64,000 nucleotides of DNA, from assembly GCA_963706685.1 (NCBI GenBank), contig CAVPMY010000006.1:33391-97390 (forward strand). The letters are read 5' to 3'. Origin of the DNA: CADEEN01 sp963706685 (GTDB lineage: Bacteria; Pseudomonadota; Gammaproteobacteria; Burkholderiales; Burkholderiaceae_C). This document shows positions 1 to 10,439 of this stretch, one piece after another (within the stretch, counting starts at the first letter, position 1; the number at the start of each line of letters is the position of its first letter). A model generated the notes under the pieces. That model was not told where the DNA came from. It ran no database searches and worked only from the letters and a program-made list of their open reading frames with translations. The translations under genes were made by a program, and so were the position numbers.

Positions 1-219
1 GGCGGCAACGGCGTCGCGTTTTCGGCCCATGCCGGGCGCCGCATGGCGCAGCGCATCGCCGGCAAGACCGACAAGGCCTTCGAGCTGCCGATCTACAACT
101 CGGCGCTCGAATACCCGAACGTCTTCAACCTGGTGCGCTCGCGTGCCTTCGCGCCGTTCCGGCGCTTCGGCCAGCGCTTCCTCTACCACTGGTACCACCT
201 GCAGGACGAGCGCTTGTAG
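1..219 (+). CDS. C-terminal end of an FAD-dependent oxidoreductase (DAO family), cut by window edge
   Basis: Frame 1 is open from the first base to a TAG at 217-219, giving the last 72 residues of a protein whose start lies outside the window. The segment begins with a GGNGVAFSAHAGRRMAQ stretch. This resembles the C-terminal FAD-contacting strand and helix of D-amino-acid oxidase-like enzymes such as gamma-glutamylputrescine oxidase (GxGxG followed by a helix containing GRRMA). The tail is basic and aromatic (YHWYHLQDERL). It converges on the leftward cobT gene, seven bases away. The substrate cannot be judged from this fragment; an amine or amino acid is the family norm. Confidence 0.6.
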   Translation, partial: GGNGVAFSAHAGRRMAQRIAGKTDKAFELPIYNSALEYPNVFNLVRSRAFAPFRRFGQRFLYHWYHLQDERL

Positions 220-225
220 CATTGC

Positions 226-1950
226 TCAGCGCCGCCCCTGCCCGGCGATCATCTGCAGGATTTCGTGGAAGACGCGGTTGCCCGGCGGCGCCGACAGGTC
301 CAGCGCCTGGCTGCGGCGGTAGTACGGGCTCAGGTCGAGGCCGACGCCGATGCCGCAGATCTCGACCTGGCCGGTCTGCTCCTGGCGCATCACCACATCG
401 CGCAGGTGATGGTCGAGGTAATGTTGGTCGTTGGCCAGGTGCGTGGCACCGTCCATCGGGCTGCCGTCGGAGACGACGAGCAGGATCCGGCGTTGTTCGC
501 CGCGGCCGTCCATGCGCTGGCAGGCCCAGTCCACCGCCTCGCCGTCGATGCCTTCGCGAAACAGGTCGGCCTTGAGCAGCGCGGCGATGTCCGGGCGTGC
601 GCGCCGCCAGGGTGTGTCGGCGTCCTTGAAGACCATGTGGCAGACCTCGTTCAGCCGCCCCGGGTGGCGCGGTCGGCCGGCGCGTTGCCAGTCCCGCTGT
701 GCGCGGCCGCCGTTCCAGGCGCCGGTGGTGAAGCCGAGGATCTCGCTCGCCACGCCGGCCATCTCGAGCGCGCGCACCAAGACGTCGATCAGCATCGCCA
801 CCGATTCGATGTGCTGCTTTCATCGAGCCGGAGCAGTCGATCAGCAGGCTGACCAGGCAGTCGGCCACCGGTTGCCGGCGGTCGTTGCGGAACAGGCGCC
901 GCTCGGTCGGCGAGCTGATCAGCTGCGCCAGGCTGCGGCCGTCGATCAGGCCTTCTTCCTGCGCGCCGTCCCAGCCGTCGACACTCGGTCGCGCCAGCAG
1001 CGCCTTCAGGTCGCGCGCCAGGCGTGACAGGTTGATGCCTTGCGCGGCGATGCGACGGTCGAGCCGCTCGCGGTACTCGAGCAGCAGTGCGCGGCCGTAC
1101 CAGCGACGCGGCATCGACCTCGCGGTCGTAGGCGCGCGTGAAGACGCGGTAGCCGCCGCTGGCCTCGTCGAGCACCTTGCTGCGGCCCGAGTCGGCGAGC
1201 GCGAAGCCTTCGTGCTCGTCGCCGTCGAGGTCGAGCAGCAGGCTGAACGCGTGTGCCGGGCGTCGTCGGCGTCCTTGTCCTGCACGTCGTCGCCGCGTTC
1301 GTCGTCGCGCTCGTGCATCAGCGCGGCGACGCTGCGCGCGATCGCCAGCGCATGCTGCGCGTAGGCGGCCTGGTCGGCGCGCTCGCGGCGCAGCCCGGCC
1401 AGGGCGTGGCCGATGTGCGCGACGAGCATGCCGCGCGTGCCTTCGATCAGGTCTTCGGTCGCCTCGACCACCGGTTCGCCGCTGACGCGCGAGCGGCACA
1501 TCTGGGCCACGGTGTAGAGCAGGATGCCGCGCGTGCTCTCGTTCAGGCCGGCAGTCGTGGAAGGCCAGCGACCAGTGCTCGAAGCGATGGCGCAGGTTGC
1601 GGCGCATGCCCGGCATGTCCGCCGGCGCCAGCGCCTCGACGCGGAACTGCTCCAGCATTTCGAACAGCAGGCGCTCGACCGGATCGGCGGGGCAGAGCCG
1701 GGCGTGCAGGGCGGCGTCGGAGCGGGCAGGCGCAGTGCCATGCCGTCGGCGGCGCCGCGGAACGATCCGAAATCGTCGTCGTCCAGCGACGGATGCAGGT
1801 GCGGCGCAAACGCGGCAGGCGCGTGTGCCGCGGTGCAGCCGCTGGCCGCGGAAGTGCAGATCGGCCTCGCCGGTCAGCGCGCGGATCGACGCCGCGCACA
1901 GCTCCTCGACTTTGCTGCTGGTGGCGGGCGCGGGCCTGCGCTTCACCCAT
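226..1950 (-). CDS. cobT: CobT-like VWA-domain subunit of an AAA+/VWA metal chelatase; seven apparent indels
   Basis: In pieces, the translation matches CobT, the VWA partner of CobS in the aerobic CobNST cobaltochelatase. The N-terminus has the RHQQ..VEELCAAS region, an acidic DDDDFG stretch sits in the middle, and the C-terminal von Willebrand A domain has the MIDAS motif DCSGS (about residue 390) and a later VSDGSP loop. The reading frame breaks near 820, 1105, 1260, 1550, 1735, 1830 and 1925. Five breaks are repaired by adding GC within GCGC, and two (1260, 1735) by one base in a CCC or GGG run. The repaired length is about 578 aa, normal for CobT. It overlaps the end of cobS by 8 bases, so the two are translationally coupled. 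No cobN is present in the window, so cobalt as the metal is inferred from similarity alone. Confidence 0.75.
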
Positions 1951-2945
1951 GGTGCACGGTCCTCAGCGGGCGTCGGCCGCGCGTTGCGTAGGACTCGTCG
2001 AGCTCGCGGTCGAAGCAGCGCTGGAAGTACTCGGCGACGATCGGCCGCTCGGCCTCGTCGCACTTGTTGAGGAACGAGAGCCGGAAGGCCAGCCCCGGGT
2101 CGCGGAAGATCTCGCAGTTCTCGGCCCAGGTGATCACGGTGCGCGGCGACATCAGCGTCGACAGGTCGCCGGCGGCGAAGCCCTTGCGCGTCAGGTCGGC
2201 CACCGCGACCATCGGCTCGATCATGGGCCGGCCCTTGGCGTCGTGCTTGCCCGGCACGCGCGCCAGCACGATCGCCACCTCTTCTTCGCGCTCGCAGGTA
2301 GTTCAGCGCGGCGACGATGTTCCAGCGGTCGATCTGCGCATGGTTCAGCCGCTGCGCGCCGTGGTACAGGCCGTTGAGGTTGCCCAGGCCGACGGTGTTG
2401 GCGGTGGCGAACAGGCGGAAGTACGGGTGCGGGCGGATGACCCGGTTCTGGTCCATCAGCGTGAACTTGCCGTCGCGCTCGAGGATGCGCTGGATGACGA
2501 ACATCACGTCCGGCCGGCCGGCGTCGTATTCGTCGAAGATCAGCGCCACCGGGCGCTGCAGCGACCAGGGCACGATGCCTTCCTGGAACTCGGTGACCTG
2601 TTGGCCGTCGCGCAGCACGACCGCGTCCTTGCCGACCAGATCGAGCCGGCTGATGTGGCCGTCGAGGTTGACGCGCACGCAGGGCCAGTTCAGGCGCGCG
2701 GCCACCTGCTCGATGTGGGTCGACTTGCCGGTGCCGTGCAGGCCCTGCACCATGACGCGGCGGTCGCGCGTGAAGCCGGCCAGCAGCGCCAGCGTGACGT
2801 CGGGGTTGAAGCGGTAGACCGGATCGATCTCGGGCACATGGTCGTCGCGTTCGCTGAACGCCGGCACCGTCAGGTCGGTGTCGATGCCGAAGACGTCGCG
2901 CACCGCGAGCGTGCGGTCGGGTTGCAGGTCGGCGGTGTCGGTCAT
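1943..2945 (-). CDS. cobS: CobS-like AAA+ ATPase of metal chelatase
   Basis: This is a MoxR/CobS-type AAA+ ATPase, 334 aa after one repair. The Walker A motif is GLHGTGKST (about residue 75). The Walker B region is ALIFDEYDAGRPD, followed by the sensor stretch FRLFATANTVGLG, all typical of CobS rather than of generic MoxR proteins. The N-terminus has the CobS signature FGIDTDLTVPAFSER. One frame break near 2290 (NYLR..EEVAIVLARV) is cured by adding GC to a GC pair. The start ATG at 2945 overlaps the iclR stop (ATGA), and the gene runs on into cobT, forming an iclR-cobS-cobT operon. In known systems CobS hydrolyses ATP to drive metal insertion by CobN. Here its client is unknown. Confidence 0.85.
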
Positions 2946-3836
2946 GGTGTGGGCTTTCTGGTGCGCTCGCGCTTGCTGCTGACGGCGGTCGGCATGGCGG
3001 GCGACTCGGCATCGATTCGGGCCAGCGCGTCGGCCGCGCGCTGCAGCGCCGGCAGCCACTGCCGCGCCTTGGCCGCAGACAGGCGCATCACCGGGGCCTG
3101 TACCGCAATGCACAGGTTGGACGGGCCGCTGTCGGGAGCCAGTCGCGGCACCAGCACCGCGATGCACAACAGGCCGGGCAGGAACTCTTCGTCGTCCAGG
3201 GCATAGCCGTTGTCGCTGCACCTGCGCGATCTCGCGCTCGAGGCGGGTCATCGTCGGTGATGGTCTTGGCGGTGTACTTCTCGAGCGGCGCATGGGCCAG
3301 CAGGCGGCGGCGCTGCGTCGGCGCTCAGCTGCGCCAGGAACATCTTGCCGCTGGCCGAGCAATGCACCGGCACGCGCGAGCCGACGTGCAGGTAGAAGCG
3401 CAGCGGCGCCGGCGTTTCCACCCGGTCGAGGTAGATCACTTCGCTGCCGGTCAGCGCGGTGATGTTGCAGCTCTCGCCGACCTCGTCGACCAGATGGCGC
3501 AGCACGGCGTGGCGTGCGCCATGCCAGGCTGTCGTTGAGCAGCAGGTTCTCGGCCAGGCGTCGCAGCCGCGTTCCGGTGCCGTAGCTGCGGCCGTCCCCG
3601 CCGCGCTGCAGCAGGCCGGCGGATTCGAGTTGCTGCAGCATGCGGTGCAGCGTGGGCTTGGGCAACCCGGTGGTCTCGACCAGGCCCTGCAGCGAATAGC
3701 GCTGGTCGCGGGCGGCGATGACCTCGAGCAGCGCGAACAGCCGCAGCGTCGGCGTGTCGCCGCTGAGTTCGGTAGGCTGGCCGCGTTCAGTGCCGTTGGA
3801 CAGGCCGTTGTCGCGGCGGTCGTGCACGATCTTCAT
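2942..3836 (-). CDS. IclR-family transcriptional regulator
   Basis: The N-terminal winged helix-turn-helix (about residues 25-90) reads LQGLVETTGLPKPTLHRML. It is followed by an IclR effector domain with VIYLDRVETP and HCSASGKMFLAQL, the usual ligand-pocket region. Frame breaks near 3220, 3245, 3315 and 3525 are each repaired by one GC inside GCGC, giving 300 aa. It is divergent from xsc, and the intergenic region holds several TTCCGGAA-like boxes. It is therefore the likely local regulator of xsc-pta-soeABC; IclR proteins commonly control catabolic operons in response to a pathway metabolite. It is co-transcribed with cobST, whose start codon overlaps its stop. The effector is not deducible. 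Confidence 0.85.
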
Positions 3837-3858
3837 GGTTCGGCCGATGTTACTTGCG

Positions 3859-3888
3859 TTCCGGAAATCTGTACAGGTAGTTCCGAAT
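3859..3888. promoter_or_regulatory. Upstream TTCCGGAA-type operator pair
   Basis: TTCCGGAA at 3859-3866 is a perfect palindrome, and TTCCGAAT at 3881-3888 is a close copy 22 bases on, about two helical turns. Both lie just upstream of the xsc -35 element, between the divergent iclR and xsc genes. A regulator bound here would be placed to activate xsc or repress iclR. Assignment to the IclR protein is inferred from position. Confidence 0.45.
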
Positions 3889-3899
3889 ATCGAAATCGT

Positions 3900-3928
3900 T
3901 TGACGTCGGACAGGGCTGCGCCTATAGT
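3900..3928 (+). promoter_or_regulatory. sigma70-type promoter for xsc-pta-soeABC
   Basis: TTGACG at 3900-3905, a 17-base spacer and TATAGT at 3923-3928 form a near-consensus promoter pointing to xsc. Transcription would start near 3935, leaving an untranslated leader of about 78 bases. The xsc ribosome binding site AGGAGA (4001-4006) lies 6 bases before the ATG. Confidence 0.7.
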
Positions 3929-3952
3929 CCGTCAACCTCATTGCGTTCTTGA

Positions 3953-3976
3953 ATCCGGAACTTTTCATTCCGGAAT
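3953..3976. promoter_or_regulatory. Downstream TTCCGGAA-type operator pair in the xsc leader
   Basis: TCCGGAA at 3954-3960 and the perfect palindrome ATTCCGGAAT at 3967-3976 lie just after the predicted transcription start of xsc. They share the core of the two boxes upstream of the promoter. Four copies within about 120 bases that bracket one promoter suggest a cooperative operator. Confidence 0.45.
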
Positions 3977-4012
3977 CCAGACCATCCAGCCACCGCCCAC
4001 AGGAGACGCCCC

Positions 4013-5843
4013 ATGAACAAGCCCGCCGCCGCGGCCAAACCCAGCAGCCGCACCGTCGTCAGCGGCGTGCAGAAGATGACGCCGTCCGAAGCCTTCGTCG
4101 AAACCCTGGTCGCCAACGGCGTGACCGACATGTTCGGCATCATGGGTTCGGCCTTCATGGACGCGATGGACATCTTCGCGCCGGCCGGCATCACGCTGAT
4201 TCCGGTGGTGCACGAGCAGGGCGCGCGCCCACATGGCCGACGGCTATGCGCGCGTGTCCGGCCGCCACGGCGTGATCATCGGCCAGAACGGCCCCGGCAT
4301 CAGCAACTGCGTGACCGCGATCGCCGCCGCCTACTGGGCGCACAGCCCGGTGGTCATGATCACGCCCGAGACCGGCACCATGGGCATCGGCCTGGGCGGC
4401 TTCCAGGAAGCCAACCAGTTGCCGATGTTCCAGGAGTTCACCAAGTACCAGGGCCACGTCAGCAACCCCAAGCGCATGGCCGAGTTCACCGCACGCTGCT
4501 TCGACCGCGCCATGTCCGACATGGGCCCGACCCAGCTCAACATCCCGCGCGACTATTTCTACGGCGAGATCACCTGCGAGATCCCGAAGCCGATGCGCGT
4601 CGATCGCGGCGCCGGCGGCGAAGACAGCCTGAACGCGGCCGCCGAACTGCTGGCCAAGGCCAAGTTCCCGGTCATCCTGGCCGGCGGCGGCGTCGTCATG
4701 GGCGACGCGGTCGAGGAATGCAAGGCGCTGGCCGAGCGCCTGGGCGCGCCGGTGGTCAACGGCTACCTGCGCAACGACTCGTTCCCGGCCAGCCACCCGC
4801 TGTGGTGCGGCCCGCTCGGCTACCAGGGCTCCAAGGCGGCGATGAAGCTGATCGCGCAGGCCGACGTGGTGATGGCACTCGGCTCGCGCATGGGTCCCTT
4901 CGGCACCCTGCCGCAGCACGGCCTGGACTACTGGCCCAAGGAGGCCAAGATCATCCAGGTCGAGGCCGACCACACCAACCTCGGCCTGGTCAAGAAGATC
5001 ACGGTCGGCATCTACGGCGACGCCAAGGCCGCGGCCAAGGCGCTGACCGCGCGCCTCGACGGCAAGACGCTGGCCTGCGACGCCAGCAAGGCCGAGCGCG
5101 CCAAGACGATCAAGGCAGAGAAGGCGGCGTGGGAGAAGGAACTCGACGACTGGACGCACGAGAAGGACGCCTTCAGCCTGGACATGATCGAAGAGAACGC
5201 CAAGGAAAAGCCGTTCTCCGGCGGCGAGTACCTGCACCCGCGCCAGGTGCTGCGCGAACTGGAGAAGGCCATGCCCAAGCGGGCGATGGTCTCGACCGAC
5301 ATCGGCAACATCAACTCGGTGGCCAACAGCTACCTGCGCTTCGAGGAGCCGCGCAGCTTCTTCGCACCGATGAGCTTCGGCAACTGCGGCTACGCGCTGC
5401 CGACCATCATCGGCGCCAAGCTGGCGGCGATGGACCGTCCGGCGATCGCCTACGCCGGTGACGGCGCCTGGGCCATGAGCATGGTCGAGATCATGACCTG
5501 CGTGCGCCACGACATCCCGGTCACGGCCGTGGTGTTCCACAACCGCCAGTGGGGTGCCGAGAAGAAGAACCAGGTCGACTTCTACAACCGCCGCTTCGTC
5601 GCCGGCGAACTCGACAACGAGAGCTTCGCCGACATGGCCAAGGCGATGGGCGCCGAAGCCATCGTCGTCGACAAGCTCGAAGACGTCGGCCCGGCGCTCA
5701 AGAAGGCCATCGACATGCAGATGAACGAAGGCAAGACCTGCGTCATCGAGATCATGTGCACGCGCGAACTCGGCGACCCGTTCCGCCGCGACGCGCTGGC
5801 CAAGCCGGTGCGCTTCCTCGACAAGTACAAGGACTACGTCTGA
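4013..5843 (+). CDS. xsc: Sulfoacetaldehyde acetyltransferase (ThDP enzyme)
   Basis: This enzyme converts sulfoacetaldehyde and phosphate to acetyl phosphate and sulfite in taurine and related sulfonate degradation. It is a thiamine diphosphate enzyme of the acetolactate synthase type, about 610 aa as is usual for Xsc. Visible features are the N-terminal PYR-domain segment EAFVETLVANGVTDMFGIMG, the conserved block NGPGISNCVTAIAAAYW, and the C-terminal ThDP/Mg site beginning GDGAWAMSM and ending HNRQWGAEKKNQ. One frame break near 4225 (HEQGA..HMADGYARVSG) is repaired by one extra GC in a GC run. pta follows 17 bases downstream. The neighbouring soeABC explains the fate of the sulfite product. 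Confidence 0.93.
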
Positions 5844-5860
5844 GCCCTTCCGGCGCAGCG

Positions 5861-6793
5861 ATGAGCGAGCCGGTCCCCTTCGCGCGGCTGCAGGCGCTGG
5901 TCGACCGGGCGCGCGTCAGCGCCGGTCAGTCGCCGCCGGCGCTGGGGATGGTCTATCCGTGCGATGCGCTGGCGCTCGATGCAGCGCAGCGCATTGCACA
6001 GGCCGGCATCGCGCGGCCGATGCTGATCGGCCCACGCGAGGGTATCGAACGCGCCGCAGACGCGGCCGGGGTCGATGTCCATGACTTCGAGATCGTGGTC
6101 ACCGCGGCGGCGGCACCCGAGGCCGCGCAGCGTGCGACCGTGCTGGCGCGCGACCACGCGCTGAAGGCGCTGATGAAGGGCTCGCTGCACACCGACGAGC
6201 TGATGTCGGCGGTGGTCAACAAGACCACCGGCCTGCGCGGCGCGCGGCGCATCAGCCATGCCTTTGTGTTCGACCTGCCGCGCTACCACAAGCTGCTCGC
6301 GCTGGCCGACTGCGTCGTCAACATCGCGCCGCACCTGCCGACCAAGGTCGACATCCTGGCCAATGCGATCGAGCTGCTGCAGCACATCGGCATCGCGCGG
6401 CCCAAAGTGGGCATCGTGGCGGCCGTCGAAACGGTCAACCCGGCGATCCAGGCCACCGTCGATGCGCAGGCACTCGTCGAACAGGCGCGCGCCGGTGCGT
6501 TTGCCGGCGCCATCGTCGAAGGGCCCTTCGGTTTCGACAACGCGTTCTCAGCCGAAGCGGCGCGCACGAAGAAGATCGACTCGACGGTGAGCGGCGACTG
6601 CGACCTGATGCTGATGCCCGACCTGAACGCCGGTAACATGCTCTACAAGAGCTTCACCTACGTGGGTGGCGGCGACTGCGCCGGTCTGGTGCTCGGCGCG
6701 CGCGTGCCGATCGTGCTGACCTCGCGCGCCGACTCGCTGACGGCGCGCATCGCGTCGGTGGCGCTCGCGGTCTTGACTTCGGAACCACGATGA
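5861..6793 (+). CDS. pta: Phosphate acetyltransferase
   Basis: This is a 310-aa single-domain phosphate acetyl/butyryl transferase, the short form usually found beside xsc. It converts the acetyl phosphate released by Xsc to acetyl-CoA. Recognisable family segments are the NIAPHLPTKVDILANAIELL region, GAIVEGPFGFDNAFS, and the C-terminal glycine-rich block MLYKSFTYVGGGDCAGLVLG. The start ATG at 5861 follows xsc by 17 bases, and the stop overlaps the soeA start (ATGA at 6790-6793), showing one operon. The frame is intact. A butyryltransferase activity cannot be excluded by sequence alone, but the operon argues for acetyl. Confidence 0.9.
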   Translation: MSEPVPFARLQALVDRARVSAGQSPPALGMVYPCDALALDAAQRIAQAGIARPMLIGPREGIERAADAAGVDVHDFEIVVTAAAAPEAAQRATVLARDHALKALMKGSLHTDELMSAVVNKTTGLRGARRISHAFVFDLPRYHKLLALADCVVNIAPHLPTKVDILANAIELLQHIGIARPKVGIVAAVETVNPAIQATVDAQALVEQARAGAFAGAIVEGPFGFDNAFSAEAARTKKIDSTVSGDCDLMLMPDLNAGNMLYKSFTYVGGGDCAGLVLGARVPIVLTSRADSLTARIASVALAVLTSEPR

Positions 6794-9710
6794 GCACGCC
6801 CCTGCACGACCCCACCGCCGCGCCGCTGCCCGGCGCGAAGACCGAGGTCAAGACGACCACCTGCTACATGTGCGCCTGCCGTTGCGGCATCCGCGTGCAC
6901 CTGCGTGAAGGCCAGGTGCGCTACATCGAAGGCAACCCCGAGCACCCGCTGAACAAGGGCATCCTCTGCGCCAAGGGTTCGTCGGGGATCATGAAGCAGT
7001 ACTCGCCGGCGCGGCTGACACAGCCGCTCAAGCGCAAGGCCGGCAGCGAGCGTGGCAGCGGCGAGTTCGAGCCGATTTCCTGGGAAGAGGCCTTCACGCT
7101 GCTGGCCGAGCGCCTGGGCAAGATCCGCGCGACCGACCCGAAGCGCTTCGCCCTGTTCACCGGCCGCGACCAGATGCAGGCGCTGACCGGCCTGTTCGCG
7201 CGCCAGTTCGGCACGCCCAACTACGCTGCGCATGGCGGCTTCTGTTCGGTGAACATGGCCGCGGGCATGATCTACACCATCGGCGGCTCGTTCTGGGAGT
7301 TCGGCGGCCCCGATCTCGACCGCGCCAAGCTGTTCGTGATGATCGGCACCGCCGAAGACCACCACAGCAACCCGATGAAGGCGGCGCTGTCGAAGTTCAA
7401 GCGCGACGGCGGCCGCTTCATCGCCATCAACCCGATCCGCACCGGCTATGCGGCCATTGCCGACGAGTGGATTCCGATCCGGCCCGGCACCGACGGCGCG
7501 CTGTTCATGGCGATCATCCGCGAGCTGATCGCGCTCGGCCTGTACGACCGCGACTTCGTGGCCCGCTACACCAATGCCGGCCAGCTGGTGAACCAGGACG
7601 AGGCCAGCGACGAGTTCGGCATGATGATGCGCAACCCCGAGGGTGACGTCGTCAACCCGCTGCGCCACCACAACTTCTACTGGTGGGACCGGCACAGCGG
7701 CAGCACCGGTGGCCGACCATGCCGAGGGCTGCGACCCGTCGCTGTTCGGCCACTGACATGCCCGAGGGCCCGATGAGGGCACGCCGGTCAAGCCCGCCTT
7801 CCAGTTGCTCGAGGAGCGTGTTCGCAATTGCACGCCCGAGTGGGCCGAGAAGATCACCGGCATCCCGGCGCCAACGATCCGCCGCCTCGCTCACGAGATG
7901 GGCGTGACCGCGCGCGACCAGACGATCGAGCTGCCGATCGCCTGGACCGATTGGTGGGGCAAGGAGCACAAGAGCGTCAAGGGCAACCCGGTGGCCTTTC
8001 ACGCGATGCGCGGCCTGGCCGCGCACAGCAATGGCTTCCAGACCATCCGCGCGCTGTCGATCCTGATGAGCCTGCTCGGCACCATCGACCGGCCCGGCGG
8101 CTTCCGGCACAAGGCGCCGTACCCGCGCGCCGTGCCGCCCAACGCCCGGCCGCCGAAAGGCCCGGCGTCGATCAAGCCCGAACACGCCGCTCGATGCGCC
8201 GCCGCTGGGCTGGATCGAAACGCCGGCAGACCTGTGCGTCAACGACAAGGGCGAGCCGGTGCGCATCGACAAGGCCTTCTCCTGGGAGTACCCGTTCTCG
8301 GCGCATGGGCTGATGCACAACGTCATCACCAACGCCTGGCGTGCCGACCCGTACCCGATCGACACGCTGCTGCTGTTCATGGCCAACATGGCCTGGAACT
8401 CGACGATGAACACGTCGGAGGTGCGCAAGATGCTGGTCGACAAGCTGCCGACCGGCGAACACAAGGGCAACTACAAGATCCCGTTCATCGTCGTCGCCGA
8501 TGCCTTCCAGTCGGAGATGACGGCGTTTGCCGATCTGATCCTGCCCGACACCACCTACCTCGAGCGCCACGACGCGATGTCGATGCTCGACCGGCCGATC
8601 AGCGAGTTCGACGGGCCCTGCGATTCGGTGCGCGTGCCGGTGGTGCCGCCGACCGGGCAATGCAAGCCGTTCCAGGAGGTGCTGATCGAACTCGCCTCGC
8701 GCCTCAAGTTGCCGGCCTTCACGACGGCCGAGGGCCAGCGCAAGTACAGCGACTACCCGGACTTCATCGTCCGCTACGAAACCGCGCCGGGCTCGGGCAT
8801 CGGCTTTCTGACCGGCTGGCGCGGCAAGAACGGCGACACGCCGCTGCGCGGCGAACCCAATCCGCGGCAGTGGGAGCAGTACGCGGCCAACAACTGCGTG
8901 CACCACTACAGCATGCCGCTCGAGCACCAGTACATGCGCAACTGGAACCGCGGCTACCTGCACTGGGCGCGCGACGTCGGCCTGCGGCGCGACGTCGATC
9001 CGATCACGATCCACATCTACTCGGAGTTCATGCAGCGCTTCCGCCTCGCTGCACAGGGCAAGGGCGAGGGCCGCAAGCCGCCGCTGCGCCTGCGCGAGCG
9101 CGTCGCCACCTACTTCGATCCGCTGCCGTTCTGGTATGCGCCGCTCGAAGTGCAGGCCACCGACACGCAGGCCTTTCCGCTGGCCGCGGTGACGCAGCGG
9201 CCGATGGCGATGTACCACTCGTGGGATTCGCAGAACGCCTGGTTGCGCCAGATCCATGCCCACAACGAGCTCTTCGTGAACCCGAAGACCGCGCTGGCGC
9301 AGAACATCGAGGACGGCGGCTGGATGTGGGTCGAGTCGCAATGGGGCAAGGTGCGCTGCCTGTGCCGCCACAGCGAAGCGGTGGAGCCGGGCACGGTGTG
9401 GACGTGGAACGCCATCGGCAAGGCCAAGGGCGCCTGGGCCTTGTCGGCCGATGCCAATGAATCGGAGAAGGGCTTCCTGCTCAACCACCTGATCAGCGAG
9501 GAGTTGAAGGCCGCCGATGGCGCTCGCATCTCCAACTCCGACCCGATCACCGGCCAGGCCGGCTGGTATGACGTTCGCGTGCGCATCCGCCGCGCCGAGG
9601 ACGACGAACCGCAACAGACCTGGCCGCAGTTTGCCGGTGTTCCGGCGCTGCCGGGCACCGCCGAGCGGGCGCCGTTCTGGCGTGCTTGGTTCGCGGGCAA
9701 GGAAGAGTGA
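6790..9710 (+). CDS. soeA: Cytoplasmic sulfite dehydrogenase (quinone), molybdopterin subunit SoeA
   Basis: This is a molybdopterin oxidoreductase of the DMSO-reductase family, about 975 aa. The N-terminal [4Fe-4S] ligand set CYMCACRC .. GILCAKG (residues about 25-60) is followed by the MGD-binding domains and a C-terminal dinucleotide-binding domain (SNSDPITGQAGWYDVRVR). There is no twin-arginine leader, which fits a cytoplasmic enzyme. The operon xsc-pta-soeABC, with electron-transfer and membrane subunits next door, identifies it as SoeA, the sulfite-oxidising enzyme known from Allochromatium and Ruegeria. Frame breaks near 7705, 7748 and 8185 are repaired by one GC each, and one near 7765 by one base. 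Without the context it could be called a generic formate dehydrogenase-like or polysulfide reductase-like protein. Confidence 0.85.
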
Positions 9711-10438
9711 TGAGCAAACAACTCGCTTTGGTCATCGATCTGAATGTCTGCGTCGGCTGCCACGCCTGCGTCACCAGTTGCAAGCAATGGAACACCTCCG
9801 GCGGCGCCGGCCCGCTGGTCGATCAGAACGCCTACGGCGCCGACCCCACCGGCACCTTCTTCAACCGCGTGCTCAGCTTCGAGGTCGGCGAGTACCCGGA
9901 CACGCAGACGGTGCACTTTCCCAAGAGCTGCCATCACTGCGAAGACCCGCCGTGCGTGCCGGTGTGCCCCACCGGTGCGTCGTACAAGCGCGAGGAAGAC
10001 GGCATCGTGCTGGTGGACTACGACAAGTGCATCGGCTGCAAGTACTGCGCGTGGGCCTGCCCCTATGGCGTGCGCGAGTTGGACGAGAAGCGCCAGGTGA
10101 TGACCAAGTGCACGCTGTGCGTCGACCGCATCAGCGACAAGACCTTGCCCGAAGCCGAGCGCAAACCGGCGTGTGTGATGGCCTGCCCGACCAATGCGCG
10201 CCTGTTCGGCGATGTGCACGATCCCGACAGCGTTGTCTCGCGTGCGATCGCCGAGCGCGGCGGCTACACGCTGATGCCCGAGCTCGGCACGCAGCCGGCC
10301 AACCATTACCTGCCGCGGCGCAAGACCGAAGCGCGCACCGACCCGCAGCAGGTCGTTCGCGAACAGAACCCGCTGCGCGTCGAAGGCCGCGAGCCGGCCG
10401 CGGGCGGTGCGCCGTTGTCGAGCGACTGGGAACATTGA
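9710..10438 (+). CDS. soeB: Sulfite dehydrogenase iron-sulfur subunit SoeB
   Basis: This 242-aa ferredoxin-like electron-transfer subunit (DmsB/NrfC type) carries four cysteine groups for four [4Fe-4S] clusters: CVGCHACVTSCKQW, CHHCEDPPCVPVCPTG, CIGCKYCAWACPYG, and CTLCVDR with a later CVMACPTNA. The start overlaps the soeA stop (ATGA), and the product would pass electrons from the SoeA molybdenum centre to the membrane subunit. The reading frame is complete, unlike that of its neighbour. Confidence 0.9.
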   Translation: MSKQLALVIDLNVCVGCHACVTSCKQWNTSGGAGPLVDQNAYGADPTGTFFNRVLSFEVGEYPDTQTVHFPKSCHHCEDPPCVPVCPTGASYKREEDGIVLVDYDKCIGCKYCAWACPYGVRELDEKRQVMTKCTLCVDRISDKTLPEAERKPACVMACPTNARLFGDVHDPDSVVSRAIAERGGYTLMPELGTQPANHYLPRRKTEARTDPQQVVREQNPLRVEGREPAAGGAPLSSDWEH

Positions 10439-10439
10439 G

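Noticed and set aside
226..2945. Magnesium chelatase (BchI/BchD) for bacteriochlorophyll
   Set aside because: The ATPase matches the CobS signatures (FGIDTDL.VPAFSER, VIQRILERDGKFTL) and no photosynthesis gene is present.
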